In this document: positions 54,851 to 64,000 of the stretch, one piece after another | Layout of the letters: every line of letters begins with the position of its first letter | How positions within the stretch are numbered: the stretch's first letter is position 1 | NCBI RefSeq assembly: GCF_019797745.1 | Contig: NZ_VOSI01000001.1 | Location: 804,928 to 868,927, forward strand | Direction: 5' to 3' | DNA length: 64,000 nucleotides | DNA from: Edaphocola aurantiacus | GTDB taxonomy: Bacteria > Bacteroidota > Bacteroidia > Chitinophagales > Chitinophagaceae | Notes under the pieces: model-generated | The model's input: the letters and a program-made list of their open reading frames with translations, nothing else | The model's database searches: none | Told to the model about the DNA's origin: nothing | Program-made: the position numbers and the translations under genes

Positions 54851-57800
54851 ATGAAGAGAGCACTTTTACAATTTTCAGGCTCTGCCATATTACTGGCAGG
54901 AGCCCTGGTCTTCGGTACCGCTGAGACGGCCTGGACCCAAGCCCCAACTTCCTTAAGTTATCCGGCTACAAACGTATTTATTGCCAATGTAAGCAATGTG
55001 TACCTGGCACCCAACCTCGCGGGAAATGCAGCCAGCTATACCATTTCTCCGGCATTACCTGCAGGTTTAAGCTTCAACACCAATACCGGTGTAATCAGCG
55101 GAACCCCTACTGCAGCCAGTGCAGCAACAAGCTACACAGTTACTGCAATCGGTACCAATGCATCGCAGACCACGTCTACGACTACCAGCATCCAGGTTAC
55201 CAACAACTATTTCAACAATAACTATGCTGTAGTAAGCTTTACCAACACTTCGGTGATCAATGGTACTACCGGCGCGGCTATTACGAACCTGAGCACTCCG
55301 GGTACCGGTACTGCTGCAGGCGATGTGATAGTATACCGTGGCGTAGCTACATTAAGCGGACAAGCAATTGACTGTATCGTAAAAACGGTATCGGTTACTT
55401 CCGGAACAACCTTCTCTGCTTACGATCAGGAAGCTCCATCGGGTAGTAACTACAGCAGCAATGATCCTAAATTCTTCTCACCACAAGTATCTTTCCCATC
55501 CAGTGCAAGCGGTGGTGGTAGTATCCAGTATAACTTCCAGTTTATTCTTGGTGGTTCTTACAGCACTACAACCAAAACAGGTACAAATGTTGTATTACAG
55601 AATGTAAAAATCAATACATACGATATCGATGGTAATGGAACTTCTGGTTCTAACCAATATAACGAATTCGGTGGCTTCACTACAAGTGAAGTAGGTAGCG
55701 CGACCACGCTTGAGCCGGCAGTATATAATGCTACTACAGGCCTTACTACATACAGATCTTCTATCTCTAGCAACTCGCCAGTAGTAACCGACGATCCTAC
55801 CCGTGCCCGCGTAACGTATAACAACATCAGTGATTTCAGTGTACGTGTAGGTGGTGCAGGTACTGCATACTTCTTCATCGATTTCAGTGCAGGACCAGCA
55901 TTTTCTACTGCTGTAGAAACAGACGTACCAAGCGTAGACCTGAATACAGGCCAAATCGGTGTAAACAATTTCGGTACCGGTTGTGGTACTAATATGAACT
56001 TTACCGCAAGCGGCCAGACTAACATTACACCGACTACCGGTTCTAACCTGAGCAGAATGCAGGTAAGCTTCCCTACTGCGGAAATCCTGAATGGTACTAA
56101 CGAGCGCCTGATTGTAAACGGTGCGACCAGTGGTGGTACCCTGGCATTAAGTTCAGATATCGCTGCAACTACTGTAGCATTAGGTGGTGTTACCTATAAT
56201 GTTGTTTCTACCACTGCAAGTGGTGTACGCACAATCGTATTCGACAAAACGAACTTTACTATTGCACAGGCAGAAGCCTTACTGGATGCCCTGCAATATA
56301 ATAACAATGCAACGACACCGTCTTCCGGTTCCCGTAACTTTACGGTAAATGTACGTAACAGTGCTTTCCAGAGCCCTAACGCAATCATGACCGCTACCCT
56401 GAACTGTGTATCGATCAGCGGTAATGTATTCCATGATGTAAATGCGCTGGTAGATAATACCGTTAATGCAACCGGTACTGCAGGACAATTTACAGCAGGC
56501 AGCCTGTATGTGGTACGTGTAAATCCTACCAACAACCAGGTTATTGATGCACAACCAATCGCAGCAGGCGGTGCTTATTCTTTCGGTACAGTAACTCCTG
56601 GTAACTATAACCTGTATGTAAGCACAACTAACCCTACAGCAGGTACTACCTTCACCGCAGCTACATTCCCTACTAACTATATCGCAACTGGTGAAAACTT
56701 AGGCGCTACAGCTGGTACTGATGGCCTGACCGATGGTAAACTGACGGTAACAATCGGTTCTCAGAATATTACTAACGCAAACTTTGGTTTACAGATTCCT
56801 CCTACTACAAGCAACAGCACAATCAACAATATCGCCAACCCTGGTGGTTTCAATGGTTATGTTATCCCTAACGGTACTTTCGTAACTAATGATGCTGATG
56901 GTGTGATTGACAGTATTATCATCAACAGCTTCCCTACCGGTGCTAACTATATCAAAATCGGTTCTACTGTATATACCAATGGTGGTAACTGTCCTCCGCA
57001 GTCAAGCTGCGTTGCATGGCCTGCTGGTGGTGTAGTGGTTCCTTTTGCTTCTGGTAACCCGGTTCCTGCAATCTCTGTAGATCCTACACAGGAAGGTACT
57101 GCTTCTGTAGTAATCAACTTCTCTGCATGGGATAATGGCCGCAGCCTGAGCAATGCAAGCAATGTAACCCTGAACTTTATCGGTACTTCTTATTATAACG
57201 TAAGCGGTAATGTATGGAACGATGCAAACGGTAACGGACAAAGAGGTGGTACAGAAAACCTGGTGGCTCCTGTTGATGCCGGACAAACTTTATATGCTGT
57301 ACTGGTTCAGGAAAACAATACTTACTCTGGTGCTCCAACGATCCTGGCTTCTGCCGCAGTAAATGCGACTACCGGCTATAGCTTCACTAACGTACCTGGC
57401 GGTAATGACTATACCATCCGTATCGTAGCCCGTACAACGGCTCCGGTATCCGGTGCTGCAGCAACAACTGTTCCTGCTAACCTGGCTACTAAATGGACTG
57501 GTGTAAGCACTAATGCTAACGGAACGATCACAAGCGGTCTGAATACAAACAACCTGGGTATTTCACTGCCAGCTTTAAATGCAACCAAAATCAACCAGAA
57601 CTTCGGTATCGAACAAGCTCCTGATGCAACAAATGTAAACACAACTATTCCAGCCCCTTCAGTAGGAACACTGCTGACACTGAATGGTACTAATCCTTCT
57701 TTACCGGTTCCTCCGGCTACAGACCAGGAAGATGGTACATTGGCTTCAGGTGCAACATTCACTGTAGTTTCTTTACCTCAGTTCACTACCCTGAAATATA

Positions 57801-58516
57801 ACAATGCTAACGTTACTGTAGGTCAGCGTATCGACAACTTTAACCCTTCACTGTTACAGATCCAGATCACCAGCAGTACTGTAGGTAAAACAGGAACTTC
57901 ATTCCAGTTCAACTACCGCGATGCCGCTAACGTACCTGGTCCGAATAATGCTACATATACTATTACCTGGAACACTCCGCTTCCGGTACAGATGGGTGCT
58001 TTCAATGTGACTAAAACAGGCGAACAAGTAAACCTGAACTGGATCACTTACACTGAAACACAAAACCGTGGCTTCTCTGTAGAACGCAGTGAGAATGGCC
58101 GTGACTGGAATACTTTAGGTTTCGTAGCTTCTGCTGCTGAAAACGGTAACAGCAATGCTAAACTGTCTTACAGCTTCGATGATAAAACACCAGTAAACGG
58201 TGTAAACTATTACCGACTGAAACAAACTGATGCTGATGGCAACTATGCTTACAGCGAAGTGAAAAAGATCAGCTTTACTACTGAAAATACAGTAAGTGTA
58301 TATCCTAACCCTGCAGTTGATTATGTTTATGTAAATGTTGCAGACTGGACAAAAGTAACAACAGTAACTATTCTTGATGTTCAGGGCCGCGTGCTGATGA
58401 GCAGCAATAATGCAAGCCAGGGTATCTCTTTATCCGGTTTAGCAAAAGGTAGTTACATACTGCAGGTGAAACAAAGCAACGGACAAACATCCAGCTTCAA
58501 ATTCATCAAATCATAG
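54851..58516 (+). CDS. Large secreted Ig-like T9SS-sorted protein
   Basis: 1221 residues from the ATG at 54851, with a long signal peptide (ILLAGALVFGTAETAWTQ). A putative Ig domain of the He_PIG kind is at about 30-125 (ISPALPAGLSFNTNTGVISG). Long Thr/Asn/Gly-rich beta repeats follow, including two SdrD-like B-type segments (SGNVFHDVNALVDN and SGNVWNDANGNGQRGGTEN). The C-terminal domain carries RLKQTDADGNYAYSEV and the type A sorting motif VYPNPAVDYVYVNV, ending FKFIKS. It should be a surface protein. The start at 54743 lacks a signal peptide in position. Codon use is uneven, with long runs of alanine/threonine codons, as in repetitive surface proteins. Confidence 0.83.
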   Translation: MKRALLQFSGSAILLAGALVFGTAETAWTQAPTSLSYPATNVFIANVSNVYLAPNLAGNAASYTISPALPAGLSFNTNTGVISGTPTAASAATSYTVTAIGTNASQTTSTTTSIQVTNNYFNNNYAVVSFTNTSVINGTTGAAITNLSTPGTGTAAGDVIVYRGVATLSGQAIDCIVKTVSVTSGTTFSAYDQEAPSGSNYSSNDPKFFSPQVSFPSSASGGGSIQYNFQFILGGSYSTTTKTGTNVVLQNVKINTYDIDGNGTSGSNQYNEFGGFTTSEVGSATTLEPAVYNATTGLTTYRSSISSNSPVVTDDPTRARVTYNNISDFSVRVGGAGTAYFFIDFSAGPAFSTAVETDVPSVDLNTGQIGVNNFGTGCGTNMNFTASGQTNITPTTGSNLSRMQVSFPTAEILNGTNERLIVNGATSGGTLALSSDIAATTVALGGVTYNVVSTTASGVRTIVFDKTNFTIAQAEALLDALQYNNNATTPSSGSRNFTVNVRNSAFQSPNAIMTATLNCVSISGNVFHDVNALVDNTVNATGTAGQFTAGSLYVVRVNPTNNQVIDAQPIAAGGAYSFGTVTPGNYNLYVSTTNPTAGTTFTAATFPTNYIATGENLGATAGTDGLTDGKLTVTIGSQNITNANFGLQIPPTTSNSTINNIANPGGFNGYVIPNGTFVTNDADGVIDSIIINSFPTGANYIKIGSTVYTNGGNCPPQSSCVAWPAGGVVVPFASGNPVPAISVDPTQEGTASVVINFSAWDNGRSLSNASNVTLNFIGTSYYNVSGNVWNDANGNGQRGGTENLVAPVDAGQTLYAVLVQENNTYSGAPTILASAAVNATTGYSFTNVPGGNDYTIRIVARTTAPVSGAAATTVPANLATKWTGVSTNANGTITSGLNTNNLGISLPALNATKINQNFGIEQAPDATNVNTTIPAPSVGTLLTLNGTNPSLPVPPATDQEDGTLASGATFTVVSLPQFTTLKYNNANVTVGQRIDNFNPSLLQIQITSSTVGKTGTSFQFNYRDAANVPGPNNATYTITWNTPLPVQMGAFNVTKTGEQVNLNWITYTETQNRGFSVERSENGRDWNTLGFVASAAENGNSNAKLSYSFDDKTPVNGVNYYRLKQTDADGNYAYSEVKKISFTTENTVSVYPNPAVDYVYVNVADWTKVTTVTILDVQGRVLMSSNNASQGISLSGLAKGSYILQVKQSNGQTSSFKFIKS

Positions 58517-58541
58517 TCTTTTCTGATTTCTCATAATTCTT

Positions 58542-58577
58542 AAGGGTGTTGCCTTCGTGGCGACACCCTTTTTTTAT
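58542..58577 (+). terminator. Terminator after the 54.85-kb gene
   Basis: A 12-bp stem with one wobble (58542-58553 with 58559-58570) followed by a T-run. Confidence 0.8.
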
Positions 58578-58599
58578 GTCCTATATAAAGGCATTTACT

Positions 58600-58607
58600 T
58601 ATTTTTG
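58600..58607 (+). promoter_or_regulatory. TATTTTTG promoter element directly before the lipoprotein gene
   Basis: An exact TAnnTTTG match whose last base is four bases before the ATG at 58612. It predicts a leaderless mRNA. Confidence 0.5.
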
Positions 58608-58611
58608 AAAT

Positions 58612-59331
58612 ATGTATTTCAGACGCAGCCTTATCAGTACCACTATTGTTATGTGCACCTTAATTTCCTGTTCTCAGGCACAGGATCGAAAAACCATTGA
58701 TCAGATATTTTATGAAGTCAGTGGCCCCGTAAAGACGATGACAGAGCGGCAAGACATGACGCATATGGCTGCTTATTCAAAAGATACTTCCTACAGTATA
58801 TACTACTTCAGTCCCAAAGGAGATCTGAGCAAAATTGAGTTTTACAATTCTTTTCATGAAGACAAACCTGGTGTAGCCACTATCGGAAACATCACCTACT
58901 TCAAAAAGCAACAAGGCGACAAACGATTTTACACTAAAATCCAGGCAGATAATAAGTTCGCAACAGAATTCTACACCCTGCAAAAGGTGAATGCGACTAC
59001 GCTGAAATACTGCCTCAGTGCAGCAATGGGTAAGGATACCATGACAAAAGTGTTCACCCTGAACAAGCATAACCGCTTCACACAATCTGTTTCTTCCGGC
59101 AGAGTCTACCGCTTTGCAGCTACTAAAAAGCTGGATTACTTTTATGATGAACAGGGCAAACCGGAAAGAATTATAGTTACCGATACGGAAACAAAACAAT
59201 CTGTTGAAGCGACCTTGAAAAATGTCACTTACGATCAATATGGTAATATGTTGCAGGGCACCTATACAGACCCGGACAATAAGACTGTATATACGATCAA
59301 TCGTTCCTATACCTATTACACGGCTCCCTGA
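58612..59331 (+). CDS. Hypothetical lipoprotein or secreted protein
   Basis: 239 residues with a short signal (LISTTIVMCTLISCSQAQ) and lipobox-like LISC, so it is probably lipid-anchored. The mature part is an RHS/YD-like or DUF4595-like run of beta strands (SIYYFSPKGDLSKIEFYNSF, LDYFYDEQGKPERIIVTD, VTYDQYGNMLQGTYTD). This pattern is common in Bacteroidota lipoproteins but function is unknown. It is apparently leaderless, since the -7 element ends four bases upstream. There is no downstream operon partner: the next 650 bases show no gene. Confidence 0.7.
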   Translation: MYFRRSLISTTIVMCTLISCSQAQDRKTIDQIFYEVSGPVKTMTERQDMTHMAAYSKDTSYSIYYFSPKGDLSKIEFYNSFHEDKPGVATIGNITYFKKQQGDKRFYTKIQADNKFATEFYTLQKVNATTLKYCLSAAMGKDTMTKVFTLNKHNRFTQSVSSGRVYRFAATKKLDYFYDEQGKPERIIVTDTETKQSVEATLKNVTYDQYGNMLQGTYTDPDNKTVYTINRSYTYYTAP

Positions 59332-59982
59332 AATGTGTACAGCCTGCTTAAGTTAATTATAGTTAATCCGTAAAATCATACCTCAAAAACTTCCTAATTT
59401 TACGTCTGCCGTATGAGTGTGGACGGGCTTATTAATATAGCGAAACTTTTACATAAGACGCTTATTTATATGTTAATAATCAGGTAAAATACCAACTATC
59501 ATATCATATACGGCGTCTTACTTCATGAGCAATCAAAAGGAAGATGAGATGAGATCAGCAAAGCGAGAATATATAAGTAACCATTGCAGACAAAGAGCAT
59601 ATGAACAGATCGTAAAGCGACTGTAGATACTTCTGTATCCGACAACAACAAACCTACCATGCACTTTACATACTCGCCGCAGGCAGTATGACTGTCCATA
59701 ACCGATCCCACCCATGTTGCGCATACACCGGCATAACATGAAGCTTAAATGAAACAGTAGCAGGATGTTTTTCCTGTCCGGGCAATAATATATTGAGGCG
59801 GGCCCTCTCTATTGCCTGTGCAAGCACCTTAAAGACAAAACAAAATCAGAAACTCAGTATCTGATATACTTCTTCAGGAGTATATCGGACGGAGTATTCA
59901 TGTCCAAAAATAAATTACATAAACTGATAACGGGGGGAAGCCGAAAACCATTTTAGAGTAGGCAAATTGTCATTTATCTTCT
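59332..59982. other. Long intergenic region without a supported gene
   Basis: About 650 bases with no credible coding frame. One imperfect inverted repeat pairs TAAGACGC (59455-59462) with GCGTCTTA (59513-59520) across about 50 bases. No TAnnTTTG was found, although the region precedes a large secreted protein gene. Confidence 0.5.
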
Positions 59983-62900
59983 ATGAATTATTTACGTTTA
60001 CGGTGCTTAAGAAGTATACAATACATACTGCTATTGTACTTCAGCATGATTAGTGTGCAGCTGCAGGCGCAGACTGTGCAGATCGGGACCGGGACAGACG
60101 TTCCGGCGAACACGCTCTACAGTCCTTTGTACCGGTATACTGCCACCTCTACCACAAATGGCAGCAGGAGCAATATTATCTATACCCAGGCAGAGCTTGC
60201 AGCTGCAGGGATCACCACAGGTGCGGTCATTACAGAGATTGCATTTAATAAAGTAAATACTGCAAACTTCGTTACCCCGGCGGGATACACCGTATACATG
60301 GGTAATACCACAAACAATCCTCCGCTAAGTACAACCACTACATGGGCTTCTATTATGACATCTCATGTACAGGTATATACCAATGCGGCTTATAACATAC
60401 CTTCTGCACCAGGCTGGGTACCAATTACCCTGACCACTCCGTTTACCTATACCGGAGGATCACTGGAGATTGCGACACAAACAACAATGGTGGGTAATGG
60501 CGGAGCCACAGATAAATTCCAGTGGGAATATACTTCTGGCCTGGCCGGTTCTGTGATTGGTGTTGCCTCTGCAACAGGCGCGACGCTGAACGGTACTGTG
60601 GCCGGTTATAAACATCGTCCGAATATTAAAATCACATTTAATGCAGGTACCGCCTGTGTCAATCCGGCTACGCCTGGCACCGCCAGCAGCAATGCTACCG
60701 GAACCATTTGTCCGAATACACAGGTCAGCCTTTCCCTAACCGGTAACAGTACAGGGAGCGGCATCACCTTTCAATGGCAGAGTTCTCCGGATAATATTAC
60801 CTATACAAACATTGGTACACCACAACCCGGTTCTGCACTGAATGTAAACCCTGCAGCCACTACCTGGTACCGTTGTGCAGTAGTATGCTCCAATGGCACT
60901 CCTGCTTACTCCAATGCGATTCAGGTAAATGTAAATCCCGGACTGAACGGCACCTATACGATTAATAATGCCAACCCTACGGGTGGTACCAACTTCAATA
61001 GCTTTACCGATGCTGCTACTGCACTGAGCTGTGGTATTACCGGACCGGTAACCATCAATGTGGTAGCAGGTTCCGGACCTTATACAGAATATTTCTACCT
61101 GAACAATATTCCGGGATCCAGCGCCACCAATACCGTCCGCATCAATGGTAATGGTGCTACACTGCAATACAATAATACAGCAACAGAACGCCACCTGGTT
61201 ATCCTCAATGGTACTAAATACCTGAGACTGGATAGCCTTAAATGCCTTGCCCAGAATGCGACATACGGTATAGGCCTTGCCATCACCGGTGGTGCTGAAA
61301 ATGATAGTGTAACCAATTGTACTTTTGACATCAGCTCGGTAACCAGCACCGCACTGGCCAATTCAGCGGGTCTCATATTTACCGGTTCGCTGACCTCTTC
61401 TACAGGCGCAGGTGTCAATGGTAGTAATTGCTATATTTATAATAATAAGATTTTAGGAAATACAGCTGCAGGTGGTCCTTATTATGGAATGACGATTGCC
61501 GGCACCAGCAATAACAACATCATTAAGAACAACCTCGTACAGAACCACCATTTCTACGGTATCTATACCAATGGCGGAGAGAATAACCTGATCGAAGGCA
61601 ATGAACTGAACCGTGCTACAAAAACAGATGTAACTACTTTCTATGGTATCTATACCACTGGTACTACACCAGGTTTGAAGCTCAGCGCTAATAAGATACA
61701 TACTCCGGGCGGTACAGTGGTCGGATCTATCTCTGCTGTATATATGATATACCTTGGGGGTGATGGTACTGCGGCCAATCCTGTTTTAGTATCCAACAAC
61801 CTTATGTATAATGTTAACCAGGGTGGCCTGATCTATGCAATCTATGTCACAACCGGTACTTATAACAAAGTATACCACAATACTGTGGACATCGCAGACA
61901 TCAGGACCGGCACATCGAACAATGCGGGTATTTATGCCATCGGAACCAATACCGGTACCACATTCTACAACAATAATATCTCCATTACCGGTGGTACTAC
62001 CGGCACTAAATATGGCACTTATTTCAATACTGCCCTTAGTCTTGAAGATGCACAGAAAAATAATATCTACCTCAATTCTTCGCAGACAGGAGACCAGGTA
62101 TATTCTTTCCTGACTACAGACTTCCCGACACAGACTGCATTCCATGCTTCATTCCCTGCGTATGAAGTAGGATCGCCAACGGTAAATCCGGGTTATGTAA
62201 ATCCAGCAGCGGGTAACTTTGCCCCATCAAATTATGCCGTAATAGGAACCGGTAAAAACGTATTTGCAGACGTGGATGCAGACATCAATGGTACTGCACG
62301 TTCTGCAGCACCAACTATTGGCGCGGTTGAAGTACCACCGACCAATACCAATGATGCAGCAATGGTAAGCATGCTGCACCCTGAGGGTCATATGTGTGCT
62401 ACCACAACACCGCTGGAAGTTGTACTGCGCAATGCAGGTACGAATAATATTACGACCATGCAGGTAAACTGGAGCCTGAACGGTGTTACCCAAACACCAT
62501 TCACCTACAACAATACCTTAGTTCCAAGTACCGCTACAGGTCAGTTTATGGATACGGTAGTGATCGGAAATGCGAGCCTTGCAGCCGGTCTTAATACGAT
62601 CCGCGTATGGACTTCCATGCCTAACGGAGTGGCTGATGCCAACCCGCTTAATGATACACTGCTGACGACATTTACTACGGTTGATTTTGTAGCCAGCACA
62701 TTATCAGATACGATTTGTCCTACCGGATCTACGATCATCAACCTTGCTCCTGCTACCGGTTATGCAGCCGGTGCACTTGAGTGGCAATCGTCTCCAGATG
62801 GTGCTACATGGACCAGCATTACCAATGCCAATGCAGTAGATTATGTAGTATCTGCAATACCGGTTACCACACATTACCGGGTTAAGATCACTAACAATAA

Positions 62901-64000
62901 TGTGGTTTGTTATTCTAATACACAAACGATTGAGATCAAAGATGTAAATATCCTTACAACCACTGCAGCAGAACGATGCGGACCGGGAACCCTTATCCTG
63001 GGCGCTACTGCTAATGCCGGTACACAGATCAAATGGTATGATGTGGCAACAGGCGGTACGCCATTAGGCACCGGAAACCAGTTTACCACACCTTTTATAA
63101 ATATGACCAGGACTTATTATGTGACCTCTGCTACTGCAGGTGGCATGGGTACAGTTGGACCTGTAAGCCCTGCTGCCGTAGGCACTGCAGGTGGTGGTAC
63201 GGCTTCTGCCTATACTACTTATCACATGGCCTTCAATGTACTGGCACCGACTACCCTGCTGTCTGTTGACATTTATCCTACAGCAGCTATCGGCTCCAGC
63301 AGCAGCATCGTGATCCAGAACAGTACCAATGTGGTGATTGCGACTATACCTTACACAACTACAGTTACCGGCGGCAACACAGCACAGACTATTCCGCTGA
63401 ATATTACCCTGCCTGCCGGTACGGCATATAAAATGGGACAGCAAAATCCTATTGCTTTATACCGTAATACCAGTGGGGCATCTTATCCGTATACATCCAA
63501 TGTGATCAATATCATCAGCAATAACTTTGATCCTGGTTACTTCTACTATTTCTACAACTGGAAATTCTCCTCTGACTGTGAGAGCAGCCGTATACCTGTT
63601 GTGGCTACGGTTAATGAAAATCCTTTGGTAGACCTGGGTGATGACATTGATACCTGTATCAATGCAGGTACAACCCTGACCCTGGATCCAGGCACTCAGC
63701 CTGCAGGCAGCACCTTTGCATGGGACGACAACTCTAATGCCCCTACCCGTGAAGTAAGCCAGGACGGTGCTTATGCAGTTACAGTTATGAACACAGAAGG
63801 CTGTACCGCCAGAGATACTGTACATGTAAACTTCAAATTACGCCCGGTAGTAAATCTCAGCGCCAGCGACACCTCAATCTGTATCGGGGCTACTACTTCC
63901 CTGGATGCAGGCCCTGACGGAGAGAACGGAGGAGACTACTACTGGACTACCGGTGCCACGACAAGACTGCTTTCTGTAAACCATGCCGGTACATACACTG
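59983..64000 (+). CDS. Large secreted protein, truncated by window edge
   Basis: The ATG at 59983 opens a frame that continues without a stop to the window end, at least 1339 residues. The N-terminus has a signal-like stretch (YILLLYFSMISVQLQAQTV). The mature part begins with an extended beta region (about 30-240), then an Ig-like/CHU type block (FQWQSSPDNITYTNIGTPQP). A parallel beta-helix-like run follows (NYIIKNNLVQ-type repeats near 61.5 kb, KNNLVQNHHFYGIYTNGGEN), then several Ig-like/PKD-like repeats near the end (TTSLDAGPDGENGGDYYWTT). T9SS sorting is likely but the C-terminus is not in the window. The gene is missing from simple frame lists because it has no stop here. Confidence 0.8.
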   Translation, partial: MNYLRLRCLRSIQYILLLYFSMISVQLQAQTVQIGTGTDVPANTLYSPLYRYTATSTTNGSRSNIIYTQAELAAAGITTGAVITEIAFNKVNTANFVTPAGYTVYMGNTTNNPPLSTTTTWASIMTSHVQVYTNAAYNIPSAPGWVPITLTTPFTYTGGSLEIATQTTMVGNGGATDKFQWEYTSGLAGSVIGVASATGATLNGTVAGYKHRPNIKITFNAGTACVNPATPGTASSNATGTICPNTQVSLSLTGNSTGSGITFQWQSSPDNITYTNIGTPQPGSALNVNPAATTWYRCAVVCSNGTPAYSNAIQVNVNPGLNGTYTINNANPTGGTNFNSFTDAATALSCGITGPVTINVVAGSGPYTEYFYLNNIPGSSATNTVRINGNGATLQYNNTATERHLVILNGTKYLRLDSLKCLAQNATYGIGLAITGGAENDSVTNCTFDISSVTSTALANSAGLIFTGSLTSSTGAGVNGSNCYIYNNKILGNTAAGGPYYGMTIAGTSNNNIIKNNLVQNHHFYGIYTNGGENNLIEGNELNRATKTDVTTFYGIYTTGTTPGLKLSANKIHTPGGTVVGSISAVYMIYLGGDGTAANPVLVSNNLMYNVNQGGLIYAIYVTTGTYNKVYHNTVDIADIRTGTSNNAGIYAIGTNTGTTFYNNNISITGGTTGTKYGTYFNTALSLEDAQKNNIYLNSSQTGDQVYSFLTTDFPTQTAFHASFPAYEVGSPTVNPGYVNPAAGNFAPSNYAVIGTGKNVFADVDADINGTARSAAPTIGAVEVPPTNTNDAAMVSMLHPEGHMCATTTPLEVVLRNAGTNNITTMQVNWSLNGVTQTPFTYNNTLVPSTATGQFMDTVVIGNASLAAGLNTIRVWTSMPNGVADANPLNDTLLTTFTTVDFVASTLSDTICPTGSTIINLAPATGYAAGALEWQSSPDGATWTSITNANAVDYVVSAIPVTTHYRVKITNNNVVCYSNTQTIEIKDVNILTTTAAERCGPGTLILGATANAGTQIKWYDVATGGTPLGTGNQFTTPFINMTRTYYVTSATAGGMGTVGPVSPAAVGTAGGGTASAYTTYHMAFNVLAPTTLLSVDIYPTAAIGSSSSIVIQNSTNVVIATIPYTTTVTGGNTAQTIPLNITLPAGTAYKMGQQNPIALYRNTSGASYPYTSNVINIISNNFDPGYFYYFYNWKFSSDCESSRIPVVATVNENPLVDLGDDIDTCINAGTTLTLDPGTQPAGSTFAWDDNSNAPTREVSQDGAYAVTVMNTEGCTARDTVHVNFKLRPVVNLSASDTSICIGATTSLDAGPDGENGGDYYWTTGATTRLLSVNHAGTYT

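Noticed and set aside
59455-59520. Inverted repeat in the 59.3-59.98 kb gap as an insertion-sequence end
   Set aside because: Eight matching bases with a loop of about 50 and no transposase; too weak.

Overview
The window looks like chromosomal DNA from a Bacteroidota bacterium, most likely of the Chitinophagaceae or a close family. The evidence is: secreted proteins ending in type IX secretion (T9SS) sorting domains with the YPNP signature; many matches to the Bacteroidota promoter element TAnnTTTG; a tmRNA tag ending in YAMAA; a LytS-type sensor with beta-propeller and Y_Y_Y domains; and SusD-free but T9SS-rich surface protein genes. I cannot name the species from sequence alone.

Left part (1-8.3 kb): mostly housekeeping genes. 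These are a 5'-truncated thiD, a HAD phosphatase, a WYL regulator, rlmN, a pseudouridine synthase with a long 26-residue tandem-repeat extension, and a VOC protein. An ECF sigma / membrane anti-sigma-like / outer-membrane-protein operon follows on the minus strand. At 8427-8798 lies the tmRNA gene ssrA. Its 3' end is repeated, exactly over 13 bases and imperfectly over 22, at about 10.8 kb. The AT-rich segment between carries a bestrophin-like channel and an orphan gene, and is probably a remnant genomic island in the ssrA hotspot.

Middle (11-38.7 kb): a secreted T9SS protein, small regulators and a YddG-like exporter lead into the most unusual locus, at 16.3-31.6 kb. It has two tandem 136-residue paralogs, a terminator hairpin, a 1150-residue beta-rich protein, a ComEC-like metallo-beta-lactamase-fold lipoprotein, and a 3123-residue protein with central LysM-like motifs. 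None of the four non-lipoprotein products has a visible signal peptide or T9SS sorting domain. I do not recognise the system. Beyond it are SDR, GNAT, lipoprotein, AraC, DoxX and ECF sigma genes, then two tandem cytosine-deaminase-like amidohydrolases.

Right part (38.9-64 kb): a surface-protein region. It includes an FG-GAP T9SS protein, two tandem small secreted paralogs behind a textbook promoter, a DNA repair operon (Nei/Fpg-like and KTSC), a c-type cytochrome lipoprotein, and a LytS/LytTR two-component pair. Three complete T9SS-sorted proteins follow (48.5, 49.9 and 54.9 kb), with a decayed copy of one sorting domain at 53.95-54.24 kb. A large secreted protein runs off the right edge.

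Several likely starts are internal ATGs of longer open frames. They were chosen from promoter position, signal peptides or paralog alignment.
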